A DNA stretch of 64,000 bases from the NCBI RefSeq assembly GCF_018139145.2, contig NC_059500.1, positions 24,533,437 to 24,597,436 on the forward strand. Reading direction: 5' to 3'. Below the pieces are notes generated by a model that made no database searches, had not been told where the DNA came from, and saw only the letters and a list, made by a program, of their open reading frames with translations. Of this stretch, positions 38,957 to 49,711 are shown piece after piece. Position numbers and translations under genes: made by a program. Positions within the stretch are counted from its first letter, which is position 1. Every line of letters starts with the position of its first letter. Source of the stretch: Gymnogyps californianus (taxonomy: Eukaryota; Chordata; Aves; Accipitriformes; Cathartidae).

Positions 38957-41900
38957 AATTTAGAGCTCTTTAAAGTGTGTCAACAAACAAATTCCTCATA
39001 ATTAGATATTTAGCAAACATGAACAAAAGTATTTGTAACGACAAACAAACACGAACTTGAATGGCAACACACTATATTTATTGCCTATATATATGGAGGA
39101 AACATTACACTGAACTTCAAAGTGGATTTTTCTATTGTCTCAAGGGGTAGATGAGTACCCTGCTTCCATTCATGTTTTTAAAAATTTCCTACTTTGTAAT
39201 TCTTTTTATTGTAAACTTTGAAAAAAAAATCACAAAATGTCAATATGAAGCCAGGAAATCTTCTGTTTTCTTCTAGAAGTTTTCCCCAATGTATTAAACT
39301 TCTGAAGTTTCCAGACTAACATCCAAATAGTTATGTGCTGAAGAGGTCTTGCCTAATTTGTGAGCTGAAGCTCTTTTGACTGCTCACCCAGGCACACAGA
39401 TTTTGAACTGACAAATTGAAATGGAAGCACAGCTGATAACTGTAGATAATTTTCATTAGAAACTATCGCAAATTCTTAAGAACCATATGCAAAAAGAAAT
39501 ATGTATGATTTCTGGACACAATAAAAAGCCTGAAAATGTCTCTGGACGATATCCCCCCCAAAACTTGCCTAGAATTCATTACTGTATTTTGTGTTATGGC
39601 ATTTTCTTTTTTTATACAAGGATCTCAAACTTACTCCTTTGAACATCTGAAAGCATGAAGTTATTGAGCCTCAGTACATCACAGTAAAGTAAGCATATAT
39701 GTTATCTCTGGATGGTAGAGTGGAAAACGGGGGTTAGAGAAGCAAGGGAGTTGCCAGACAGTTTAATAAAAAGAATATCAAGAATCTTAATTTAATTCCT
39801 CTGTTCTAGCCAGCCAAAAATACTCACACACACAAGTAAATACTGGGTCAGGTTTGTCTGCAGCCATTTCATTCTGTTCTCTTCCATAAGATTATTTCTT
39901 TCTCCTAGGGGGAAAAAAAAAGGAAAAAAAAATCCATCTATGCAGTACACACGCACACTCTCTCACAGATAAATGTATCTGAGAAGGAAAAAATATCTTT
40001 GAGTTAGAGAAATCACCTAGAAAGAAAGCTCTTATCTTACTCGAGAGTGTCTGCAATCAAACGATGAATACACTTCTCTATAAAGAATTCAGTGATTCTC
40101 TCTAACAGTATTATTTATGCCTTTGGTACCTTCTCCTCTCTTATGGAAATTAGTCTAAGATTTTGTTCTGTATTACTCATTGACAGCTTACAGTATCAGG
40201 GATTACAGTAAAAGATGAGACAATTTGTAATGATTAACCATTCTGTTCAGTTATTAATTTGCAAAACTTGAAGCTGAGATTGCTTCTAAGTCATTTTTCA
40301 GCAACATATTTATGGGATCAGAGAGTGATTAAAAATATAAGAAAGCATGATGCTTTCAGGTCCTGAAGAACACGTTTCTAGGGATACCACTTATAAACAA
40401 AAAAGCTGTATTTTTGTACAGTCCTTTTAACAAAACATCAAAAATGATTTAAATACAGACCAATCAGAGGATTATATATTTTTCTGCCCAGCTACCTTTA
40501 ATCAAATTCTACTGAAATGTTAACACACGATTTAAAAATACACATTTTCACAAAATTTAGACAAAAAAGTTTTGAAATGCAGCTATATTCTTCACTGATT
40601 TGCAGTACACATCCATTTTTCCAGAAAGATCTTTCCTTAATTCTCTGGGCTTTAACAAAAGGAAAAAAACCATGGGATTTGCTTGTTTAACTCACTTAGA
40701 GTCACTGGAGCTAACATTAGTAAAAGCTGGATTGGGCCCTACTAGTTAGTTTTACTTCTGAGGCACTACTCAAATTCACAAAAGATAAAAATCATACACA
40801 CAAGCTAGAGGAAAAACGTGGAGATATCTTTGTTATTTTCTGTGTTTCATGAGTGCTAAAGTATCTTTGAATGGCAAAGCAAATTACTTAAAATTATTTT
40901 AACAATACTACCTACATTGTAACGCCAGAAGTCATTTGTACCTGTTTAAGATAGTAAGTATTGCTGAACAATGATAGAAATACTGTGTGTATTTTTAAGG
41001 GAAATCAGCAAAGAAGGAAAATCTACAGATTTATCACTTTTCCCTGAGACAAAGTCTTAAGCTGTGCTTGGTTTAATTATTTTGAGGTATGCGGTCAATT
41101 AGCATGTTAACTGCAGCACAGCATATCAATACACTGAAATCCTATGCAACTACCAAGAAAGTACATGCTGTACAGTGTATGTTAAAAGCTCATTTATGCT
41201 GTGAAGCTGGAGATCCAGGGGCAGCTACAGAGGCTTGACAGAGGCAGTTTCAGACACTTAGTGTGCATACGTACTATTTTTTCTAAACACTGTATTCAAA
41301 ATAGTTTAACTGATGTTGAATCACTTGTTAACAGTCTTTACCTTTCTGCCAAATGAAGGCTAACGCCAGAGGCCATTGGTATACAGAAGTAGTTTACAAC
41401 TATGATATCAATAATTGTTTAATCATGTAATCATGAAAACAGAGAGTGGACTAGGAGTTGGCATGCTTCTGGGTATTGAGTATTTGATGGGTTCATATGA
41501 GTTGGTTATGATGTAACAAAAAGCTCACTTTCTGTTCATTAAAGTATTATTTTTTACTAACAGAATTAATTTACTTCTTATTTTGAGTCCAAAGGATTTA
41601 TGTCTTTGTATTGTTTAGAAACTAATAAGATACAGCCACCTACAGCTTGCTTGCTAAGTAAAGCAGGGAAAAAAGGTATCTTCCTGCTATAGTTAGTCTT
41701 TTTGGAGGTTTTTTTCAGTTATTAATAGTTTGACTCCTTTTCACAGCTTTGTATGTGTTAAAGAAAAACCCAAGCACTATACTCCTGTAAGGATGTTTTA
41801 TATACTAGATTAAGCTCTGACTCTGCTAGTAAAAGGTGTTTTAAGTTGTACAAACTGACCCCTCTTTCCCTGTGATGCTTCTCACAAGGCATGAACAAAG

Positions 41901-42379
41901 AAAAAAAAAATCATTAAGCTTTCTTTACAAATGTGGCTGAGGAGATTCTTTGGAAAAAAGTGTTATTTATTCTGCTTCCTGTAATGGCAGTGATTTCCAC
42001 ATGTCTGTCCGTGCTGGAGAAAATAGACTAAGGAAAGATTGGATGTGCCCATTCCTATTCAAAGAACTCAGTTCAAAGATAGCAAATAATTCGAAATGCT
42101 GGGGTTTTTTTAATGAAAAGGAATGAAAAAAGTTTGGTTTTATGGTGCCTGTTATACCTGGGGTATTTGGCTGACGTACTTCATATCCTACTAAGATTAA
42201 TCTACAGACATCAACATACTAAAAGCAAGGCTGAAGGAGACCATAGGGAGACGAAATTTAGACAAGTTTTTAGGCATTTGATAATAAAGATTTCAAAACC
42301 GTACAGATCCTTTGCTTAAAAAAAAAAAAAAATCAAGGGATTCGAGTGTTTAACTTCGGTCTGTGCTCCCTCGCTTCAA

Positions 42380-42929
42380 TCACTTCCGAAGGGAGGGCAA
42401 AGACCAGAACTCCCACTGTCCTCCGGCAAAAGGCCGGACAGATAAGGTGGTGCGACCGGTGAAGATTAACCTGGAACCTCTTTCCACGCTGAGAAAAACC
42501 ATACCAAAAAAAAAAGAAAAAAAGGAAAAAAAAGAGAAAAACAAGGGGAAAAAAAAGAAAAGAAATGCCGAGACACCCCGGCCCCCACAGGCGCGAAGCC
42601 GCCGCAGCGAGGGACGCGGCGGCCCGGCCCGCTCTGCCCGCGGGCGGCGGCGGGCGCCCCCGCCTCCCCGCGCTCCCGCCGCCCTGCGGCGCCGGCCTCC
42701 GCCGCTGGGGGGAGTCGGGGCGCTTCCGAACGGCGGCGAGGCGGGCGGCCCGCCCCAGCCCAGCCCCGGGGGCCCCGGCGGCGGGACGCCGCGACGGCCG
42801 CCGTCACCCCGGCAACGCCGGCGGGGCGGGGGCGGCGGCGGCGGGAGCGCCCTCCCCCCCGGAGGAGGCCCTGGCCGCCAGCCTGCCCCGCCCCGCCGCG
42901 CCCCGCCCCTCCCGCGGGAGCCGCTCACC
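42380..42929 (-). other. Possible first exon of a divergent minus-strand transcript
   Basis: On the minus strand, positions 42932-42924 read GCAG|GTGAG, a near-ideal splice donor, inside the upstream GC peak. A transcript starting upstream on the minus strand (at higher coordinates) would have its exon end at 42929, pointing away from EFNA5. Divergent non-coding transcripts are common at CpG-island promoters. No exon start, acceptor or conserved protein is visible. The feature extent marks the region only, and the long frames here are GC-rich artefacts. Confidence 0.2.
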
Positions 42930-43579
42930 TGCCCGCGCCGCGCGGCCCCGCGGCGGCTGGCGGCGCGTGGGTGACGGCGAGCGGCGGCTCACCGCCGCCT
43001 CCTCCTCGGAGCTGATGTTTTTTGGCGGCGAAGCGCTGGCCCCGGTGCCCACCAGCCGCCTTCCCCTGCTGGCGGTGGCAGGGGTGCGGGCGGTGGCGGC
43101 CGGCGCCAGAGCGGTTCCTGCAGAAGGGGGGTGAAAGGCGAAGCAGAGCAGAGCGGAGTCTCCTTCCCGGCCGCGGAACAGCCGCCCGGGTTTCGCTGGC
43201 TCATGCAACGCCTGAACGTACAGTTGCGGTTTGCAAAGCGATGCAGCCGGTCCCGCCGCGCAGCCGGTGCCGCGCATCCCCCGGGGCGTGCGAGCCGAGC
43301 CCCGCCGCGGGGGAAAGTGGGGAAGCAGTTTTCTTTTACGATTGCATTACTCGGCATACTGTTTTCCGTGGCAGACGAAAACTCATCCGTACACAGCCCG
43401 CGTAAACCCTGTCGTAGCATCCGGCGTTGAAATGGTTACACTTAGCAGTAAGGCTGCACAGGAACCACTCCGACGTCTTAGTAATTCAATTAGTCAGGTT
43501 TCCAGAAGGTGGGGTTGGGTATTTTTTTGGCATGGAGGAGGAGAAGGCTGGGACGACGCCTCCTTTCTCGTGTTGCAAG

Positions 43580-43584
43580 CCAAT
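43580..43584 (+). promoter_or_regulatory. CCAAT box (NF-Y type)
   Basis: The context GCCAATCAG matches the NF-Y consensus core CCAATCA. It sits inside the CpG island, about 1.95 kb upstream of the EFNA5 ATG and just before a run of 23 A's. Whether it serves EFNA5 depends on where transcription starts. Confidence 0.4.
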
Positions 43585-43597
43585 CAGGTCGAGGTGT

Positions 43598-43620
43598 AAA
43601 AAAAAAAAAAAAAAAAAAAA
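43598..43620. repeat. Poly(A) homopolymer (23 A's)
   Basis: There are 23 consecutive A's directly after the CCAAT-box segment. No target-site duplication or retrocopy body lies upstream, so this is a homopolymer rather than a retroposed tail. Its length may be uncertain in assembly. Confidence 0.9.
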
Positions 43621-43673
43621 GGCAATCTGTAAGCAAACAGCAGGCTGCGCCCTGACTGGCTGCGGCGGCAAAT

Positions 43674-43686
43674 CCCCCCCCCCCCC
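43674..43686. repeat. Poly(C) run (13 C's)
   Basis: Thirteen C's in a row lie inside the CpG island, 53 bases after the poly(A) run. Confidence 0.9.
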
Positions 43687-43807
43687 AAGTAAACTGCATG
43701 CAAAAATCCCACATGATCAAGCAGCAGCGCCCGTGCTCCGAGCTGGCTGGCTGCACCTCCTCCTCGCCTTCATCCCTCACGCACACCGGCGCCAGATCCC
43801 GCCTCGG

Positions 43808-43841
43808 ACACACGCGTGTGCATGTATGTATGCGTGTGTAC
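43808..43841. repeat. Alternating purine-pyrimidine tract (Z-DNA type)
   Basis: All 34 bases alternate purine and pyrimidine without a break: a CA/CG start, a GT/AT middle and a GT end. The CG and CA/TG steps are those that favour left-handed DNA. A second, 18-base tract of the same kind lies at 43879-43896. Both are within the EFNA5 CpG island. Confidence 0.8.
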
Positions 43842-44792
43842 CTCTGTATACCGCGTATATCTCTCTGCGGCTGCCTATCGCACACACGCATGCACAGAGA
43901 CAACCCAGCACGCCAGGCTCCTAGCTTTTCCAGGTTGCTGATGTCGGATTTACACGCAGTGAAGGGACCGGTCATTGCAAAAGGGGGCGTGACTGTTTAA
44001 AGATTTTTTTTTTCCTCCCATAAAGCATTTTTTTTTTTTTTTCCCCGGACTGACTTTTGCCCCTCCAATCCTCGTCGCTCTTTACGATCCCTCCCTGCCT
44101 GCCGCTGCATTCAAGTTTATTTATTTGCCTGCTGGCGTGGTATATTTTTCCTTGCTGCTCTTGCTGCTGCTTCAGAGGGAAAAGGGGAGCAGCTGTTGGG
44201 CAAGACCGAGAAGAAGAACTGGGTTGTTTTTTTTTTTTCGATCTCCTTATGTAGTCATCTGAGGGGTGGATTCTTTTTCTCTCACCCTTCCGTGCTCTTT
44301 CAAACTGTTTTGTCCTTCCGCAGAAGTTGATGTTCCCGGGACTGGACCCTGCTTTATCACAGAGAGGCTCCGGGAGGCTGAAGCAGGAGATTTCCGCACC
44401 TCGCCGTATCGCTCCGTTCGTCCCCCGAGCAGGAGAGGCCAGCCAAGACCAGCTTCATCAGAGGAGTTTGCAGGCTTGATTTTCCACTTCTCCGAGGTTT
44501 TGCTTTTTCCCACGCCCTCTCATAAAACAATTTTTTAATTTCCATCTCCTTGGTTTCCACGCCGCAGTATTTCTTGGATTGGCCGTTCTTTTTTCTGCCC
44601 CCCTCTTTTTTTCCTTGCCTTTTTTTTTTTTCCCCCTCCTTTGCTGTTGCTCAGTCCTTGGTGCATCCACCGCCCAGGAACAGGAAGGACAAGAAAACCA
44701 CTCCACAAAGTCTCCTTCAAGACACTCTCTGTGCTGCAGAACAGGCTCCCCAACTCCATCAGCGCAGCAAACAAACTCCTCAGGGCTTTTGC

Positions 44793-44845
44793 TTTCCCCT
44801 TTTTTTTTTCTTTTTTTTTTTTTTTCTTTTTTGTTTGTTTTTCAT
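44793..44845. repeat. T/C-rich tract in the promoter region
   Basis: A long pyrimidine tract built of T runs broken by single C's, then a TTTG/TTTC stretch. Similar tracts lie at about 44604-44640 and 45449-45495. They explain the Phe-rich and Lys-rich open frames seen on the two strands here. Confidence 0.8.
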
Positions 44846-45159
44846 TTGCGGGTGGCGGAGGGCCAGGAAGGAAGAAAGACATAAACTTTGTACTTTAAGA
44901 TCTACTGGTGCTTCTCGCCCCTCTCCCAGCCGGCGGCCTTTAATATACTGCCAGGACCCTCCCTGGGCTTCCAGGGGGAAGATCTCCTTCCTCTCCTCCC
45001 CGCTCTTCTCCTCCCTCTCTCGCTCGCTCCCTCCATCCCCGCGTCCCCCCGGCCGCCCCCGAGCCGCGGGGCCGCGCCGCCAGCGCCGCCGGGGCCGCTC
45101 GCAGGGGGCGGAGGAGCGGCGCCCCTCGCCCGCCCGCCCGCCGCGCCGGCGGCCGGTGT

Positions 45160-45261
45160 ATGTCGTGCCGTGGGCTCCGTACGGGACGACCGGTGAATGA
45201 GCACCGCCCGCCGCTTGCCGCCGCCGCCCGCCTCGGCCCCCACCTCCCCCTGCCGGGGTGA
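45160..45261 (+). other. Upstream ORF 1 in the EFNA5 leader (33 codons)
   Basis: It runs from ATG at 45160 to TGA at 45259-45261. It is in a different frame from EFNA5 and ends 269 bases before the EFNA5 ATG. The peptide is Arg/Pro/Ala/Leu-rich with no recognisable domain. It matters only if transcription starts upstream of it; its role in translational control is inferred. Confidence 0.4.
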
Positions 45262-45271
45262 GGCTCCCTGA
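45197..45271 (+). other. Upstream ORF 2 overlapping uORF 1 (24 codons)
   Basis: It runs from ATG at 45197 to TGA at 45269-45271. It overlaps uORF 1 in another frame. The context GTGAATGA has G at -3 and A at +4. It ends 259 bases upstream of the main ATG, so reinitiation would be possible. No product function is claimed. Confidence 0.4.
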
Positions 45272-45530
45272 GGGACCGCGGATCGCGCCTCTCTGTCGGC
45301 TGCCCGTCTGCGGCGGCAGGCGCCCTCCGCTCGCTGCGGCGCGGCACGCCGCGGAGCCCACCCGCCTCTGCGCCTCGCTTTTTATTTATTTATTCCCCCC
45401 CACCTCCCGCGCCCCGGCTCAGCCCCGTCTGCCCCCCGCCCCCCCGCCTTTTTTTTTTTTTTTTTCCTTCCCCTTCCCCCTTTCTTAATTTTTTCCGCAT
45501 CCCGTCTCGCCGCGCCGCCGGCCGGGCGCG

Positions 45531-45655
45531 ATGCCGCACGTGGAGATGCTGCTGCTGGCGGCCGCGGCGCTGTGGGTGTGCGTGCGCGGGCAGGAGCCCG
45601 GCGCCAAGGCGGTGGCCGACCGCTACGCCGTCTACTGGAACAGCACCAACCCCAG
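45531..45655 (+). CDS. EFNA5: Ephrin-A5, coding exon 1 (5' partial gene)
   Basis: Ephrin-A5 is a GPI-anchored cell-surface ligand of EphA receptors (also EphB2) that guides axons and sets tissue boundaries, for example in the retinotectal map. The exon encodes 41 full codons plus two bases. Residues 1-20 (MPHVEMLLLAAAALWVCVRG) are a signal peptide: a short N-region, then a Leu/Ala/Val core. The mature chain should begin at Gln21, as in known ephrin-A5. Residues 29-41 (ADRYAVYWNSTNP) are the conserved first strand of the ephrin receptor-binding domain, with an N-glycosylation sequon at Asn37 (NST). The ATG has a purine (G) at -3 and is the only in-frame ATG before the signal peptide. The exon ends at AG followed by gtacgc, so the intron is phase 2 and the split codon is AG|R, giving the Arg that follows NP in all ephrin-A5. 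Ephrin-A2 and A3 differ in this segment. The remaining exons lie outside the window. Confidence 0.96.
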
Positions 45656-45661
45656 GTACGC
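45656..45661 (+). other. EFNA5: EFNA5 intron 1 splice donor
   Basis: The exon/intron boundary reads CCCCAG|GTACGC. It has the obligate GT and an AG just before it. The conserved protein reading stops here: the downstream codons become GC-rich low-complexity sequence unlike any ephrin. The position agrees with the known first intron of ephrin-A genes, in the codon after Asn-Pro. Confidence 0.93.
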
Positions 45662-48600
45662 GGGGCGGCCGCGGGCGCGCACCGGGCGGCGGCGGCGGCG
45701 GGTGCGGGGGGGGGAGCGGCGCCCCAGCGCCGGCGGCTCTTGCCCAGCGCCTGCAGAAACGACCCCGGCTGCAAGGCAGGGTGGAAAACTTTCGGAGGGT
45801 TACGGCTACAGGCAGCGACGGTGGGGCGGGTGGTGATGGTATTTTTCTCCTCTTGCCCCCCCCCCCGCTCCCCCCAGCGCTGCGCCAGGCTAGCCGCCTC
45901 CCCGGGCTCGGCCCTCGCCGGTCCGCGGGCGCCGGGCAGATGTGGCCCCGGTGCGGCGTGGGGGCCCCTCGCAGCGCGGCAAGCCGCGCCTGCGGCCGAG
46001 CCTGCTCCCTGGGTGGGATGAGGGGGCGCAGGTAGCGGCCCCCCGCTTGTGCCTCGGCGGGCTCCTGCGGCAGGCGGGGCGCGGCCCCGAGCCGCCCGCC
46101 GGTAGCGGGGAGCCGGCCGCGGGCAGGGAGGCGGGGGTCTCTCTCCCCGGCGGGACGGAGCGGGGCGGCCGGTCCCGGCTTCGCGGCAGCCCCGGGCGGC
46201 ATCGCTGTCAGCGGCGGCAGCCGCGGCGGGCGGGTGGCTTTCCCCCTGCCCTGCCCTGCCCGCCCGGCGGGGGGCTCTCCCGGGCAGGCTAGAGGTAACC
46301 GTGAGGAAGCGAGGTAGGTACGCCGTCCCGGGCCGGGGGGATGCCGGTGCCGCCGGGAACGGGACGGCGCATCGCCGGTGTCCCCGTCGGGGCTGAGCGG
46401 TGCTGACACAGCCTCCCCGCTCCCCTCGCGCCGAGGCGCGCCAGAGGATTTCTGACGCCAGGCTTTGCGTGCAGTTCAACGAGCCTTCTACTGGAAAGGG
46501 AGGTTTCATTTAATTTTTCTGGAGTTTTCCCTCATGTTTAGCATTAGAAAATTTCAGTCCTGCTCCAAATGGTATCCATGTGTTTGGGTAAAAAGCCACC
46601 TGGGTATTAAATTTTTTGCCTTGTTAAAGTGCGTGTGAGCAGACTTACTTTTTTTTTTTTAAACCTGTCAAGCTAGTCTACGTAAATTTGGGGACATTTT
46701 ATCTTAGGTTATCTCTTTTTTATGCTTCTGATACTGCTGTTTGGTTTGAGATTAGCACATTGATTTTTGTCACAGGTCATGTTTTTTAATAGATCTGTGT
46801 TGCCTGCAGAAAACTCCTCTACTCGGTATTCCAGAGTGGCTTCTAAATAGGTGATGCAGAAGTTAATGGGCAGAATTTTCAAGTGCCCAGAGTTAGCTAG
46901 TCTGTCCAGCACTTTAATACTGTGTTCCTGGTAACAACACCTCAGTGATAAATGGCACAAAAAGCTTGAGACAGAGAGGATTTATCCAAAGTAACACTCA
47001 TGCTTGGGAATGATGAACATCTATAATTTTAAATGCCTATCTCTACATTTTCCTCTTTTTACATGTGTTACTTGAAAAAAATTGCTCAGAGTAAATAAGA
47101 CAAAAAGTTTCATCTTACATCACACATCAAAGAACATATATCCCAAAAAATTGCTTGTCTCTCATAACCAGAGTTTTTTCTGTTATTGTTAGGCAAAATG
47201 AAATGTAACTACTGGAAAAAAAATAAAGTAATACTCGCAAATCCCACTGGGCAGAAGGAGGATTGTTGAAAGAAATAGGTTTGACTAAATGCACACTGGC
47301 ATAACAGCTAAAATACTTCAAAAATAACCTTACATTGAAGATTTTTCACGTCTGCTCTCTCGTGTGTGGTGAGCTTACACAATAACTGCACATAGGTAAA
47401 GATAGTTGAAGGTACAAGCAACGCTTACATAGTCGGTAGGTATTATGCATTGAATGGATTTGTAAGGATTCTAGTAAGTTTAATCATATTTCATTACTGT
47501 TAATTAAATCTCTTCTTAGTCCAACATTAAACATCAGCAAACTGCAAAGAAAACTTAGTTTTGTTATTCTTCCAAACACTAGAGGAAGAGTTAATTGTAA
47601 GATGTTTCGAAACTTTCCCTTTTAAAAACAAACATTTCTTCTTGTCTTAAAATATTCACTGCGCTCTCACAATGGAAGTATCTATTTGGACATACCATGT
47701 TTATCCATGAATTAAAAATATGAGAAAGAGCAGGGTGCAGATGTATTTCTCCTTTGTTTTATACAGTGTGCCAGTTGTTGTGTGCTTTCCAAGTTACATG
47801 ATCATTAGAGAAAAACAGGCAAACACCTGAATGGTAGGTGTAAGAAACCCAAAGAAAAGAAAACACTTCTGTTTTGAATTCGTTTTGTCAGAATCTAAGC
47901 TGAAGGCAAAATTTGCTGTGGTTATCAAAATTTTTAGAGCAGTTAACAATGTTGCAGGAATAACTTCGCAGTGATTTATCTGCGTCCAGAGACAGACTCA
48001 GGAGATGAACAATCTGTTTTTTATACACGTAGACCTAAGTAGGGATGCTTACTTGGTGATAACCATTTGAAATTAGAAGACAAAATACACTGTCCTTTAA
48101 ACACAAATGCCACCATTGTGCTTTAGCTTACTTCTTTATTGTATTTATTCAGAATTAACAAACTGCTGTAGAACTAATTAATTCACTTTAAAAATGAAAT
48201 GTTGATCATTTTGATAGTGATTAAAGGCACTCTAAATTAAGGTTTAATCAAAACTTTGAAGAATTTAATAATGATTTTACTTCCCTCAGATATGATGATG
48301 TTTAGGTTTTAGTATGAAACTCCAGCAATTTATTGAAATACATAAAGATCTCATCCCTATTAAAAGACACATCGGTAAACTGATGAGTGGCCCAATTGAT
48401 AAGTGCTCCTGGTGTGAACAATATTTGGTAAATAAAAAATCCTAAGAGTGTATTAGCAAAATTCATATTACATTTCTTGGTTAGTTGCCAAAGTTCTGCT
48501 AGAACAATTAAAAAATGTTCTATGATCATTATTGTTAGCAGGTATGAGTAACAAAGTTGTATATTCTTACAGAGCCTAAGTCTGTTCTTAGAAATGTTTT

Positions 48601-49711
48601 AAGTATTCCCGTGCCTTATTTTTGTTATGTGTTTAATTATCAATGTACGTGAAGTACCATAAATGCTGTAGTCCAATTCCAGATGAGAATATGTTTAAGC
48701 ATTAGGATTTTGAAGTATAATAAAATAAGGTTTTTTAATCCTTTTTTCATGGATAGGAAATTAATCCTCAAGTAAGCTTGAAAATGTGTTCTAATATTTT
48801 TGTTACTTATGTAGGCTTAGAATTAAGTGTACGTAAATTCTAATTATCACCTTAAAGTGCATTTGTCTTTCAGCACTGTTTGCTTATGTGTTCTTATATG
48901 GGACAGCAAAATAGTATTGTCAAAGAATATTATTCTGAATCCAACACTTGAAATAGTTTGGGGAGTTTGTTTTGTAGTGGAGCATATTCATTTAAACCTG
49001 ATTACTAGTGTCCTTGTAATTAGAATTCAGCCAAAATGTCATGTACCTGGGCCAAATTTTGAAGCGGTCTACTTGCTTAGTGCTTGCTACTGCTTTTAAT
49101 CGTCAGAGTTCAAGCTGAACTACTTGTTGTAATTATTGCTACATTTTTCTGCTTGCAGGATTGTGCTTCAAGATTGTGGTTTATATTTAGGTATTTCCCT
49201 ATAAGTTGTTTCAGTGGCAGGTTATGTAGCTTCATAAATTGTTACTAGTTTCAAGGTGGTTAAAAATACTTGCATTTCAAGTCTAGTTTCTGGTCATATA
49301 TAGAGGCCAAACCTTGTAGTCTCACGAAAGCAAATATTTTTTATTAGGAGTATTATTGGATTTGGCAGTATCTTACACAAGAAAATTGTGCATAAAGTTA
49401 CATCCACAAGAGAATTATTATAGAGTCATAGGATGCTGATATATTTTCTGTTTGTGTATTTATGTGGATAATAAAATCAAGAAATCAGATGGTAATTAGA
49501 GAATTTAGATACTGAAAAATCATTTCAACTTCAGCTGGTGAGTTCCCGTAATTAAGCTGGATACCACAATTTGATCAATGTTGCTAGAGTTTTTTTTTAA
49601 GAGAGATACTTGGGAGCAGCGAACAGAAAAATGAATGGGTGCTTCTGAAAATTGTATGCATAGACCAGAATTTTACAACCTGCATGTCAAACTTAGGTGA
49701 ATTTTGTAGCT

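Larger units (their letters stand above)
29040..42559. other. Gene-free upstream DNA, segment 4
   Basis: AT-rich sequence with the MIR relic (30870-31067), faint repeat snippets (31512, 32845) and a small inverted repeat (38932-38956). From about 38110 to 42110 even short open frames are absent and no repeat is evident, which would suit slowly evolving non-coding DNA. No gene is seen, including none resembling FBXL17. Confidence 0.65.
44940..45530 (+). promoter_or_regulatory. EFNA5: Likely EFNA5 5' leader and proximal promoter
   Basis: This GC-rich segment lies directly upstream of the start codon. If the TATA-like element near 44938-44947 is used, transcription would begin near 44970 and the leader would be about 560 nt. 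It contains two upstream ATGs (45160 and 45197) and a T run of 17 (45449-45465) followed by a C/T-rich stretch to about 45495. No other ATG lies between 45271 and 45531. The true 5' end is unknown, and a CpG-island promoter may have several. Confidence 0.55.
42560..46440. promoter_or_regulatory. EFNA5: Large CpG island covering the EFNA5 promoter, exon 1 and start of intron 1
   Basis: CpG dinucleotides are rare across the window but dense here. Two peaks stand out: about 42566-43320 and about 44890-46440. The stretch between them is T/C-rich with moderate CpG. GC-box cores (GGGGCGGGG-like) occur near 42831-42842, and a CCAAT box is at 43580-43584 (GCCAATCAG). A TATA-like CTTTAATATA lies near 44938-44947, and a TTTAAAG near 43997. 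I cannot fix the transcription start from sequence alone. Broad CpG-island promoters of this length are typical of developmental genes that can carry Polycomb marks; that is inference. Confidence 0.9.

Noticed and set aside
42363..43134. Overlapping 182-203 codon frames on both strands in the upstream GC peak
   Set aside because: Pro/Arg/Gly-rich composition with Lys-rich ends from A-tracts, no domain, and equal length on both strands. Typical of CpG-island artefacts.
44550..45361. Frames of 190-216 codons with Phe-rich or Lys-rich stretches around the promoter
   Set aside because: They are created by the T/C tracts and GC-rich leader. No signal peptide plus domain architecture, and no conserved family.
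45656..46021. Continuation of the EFNA5 reading frame past 45655
   Set aside because: The peptide after Asn-Pro turns into Arg-rich low complexity (yagrpra...), unlike any ephrin, and a consensus donor sits exactly at the expected junction.
45382..46509. 375- and 339-codon open frames on the minus strand across EFNA5 exon 1
   Set aside because: They are Arg/Pro/Ala/Gly-rich low complexity, overlap each other in different frames, and lie antisense to a known exon. GC-rich DNA lacks stop codons, which explains them.
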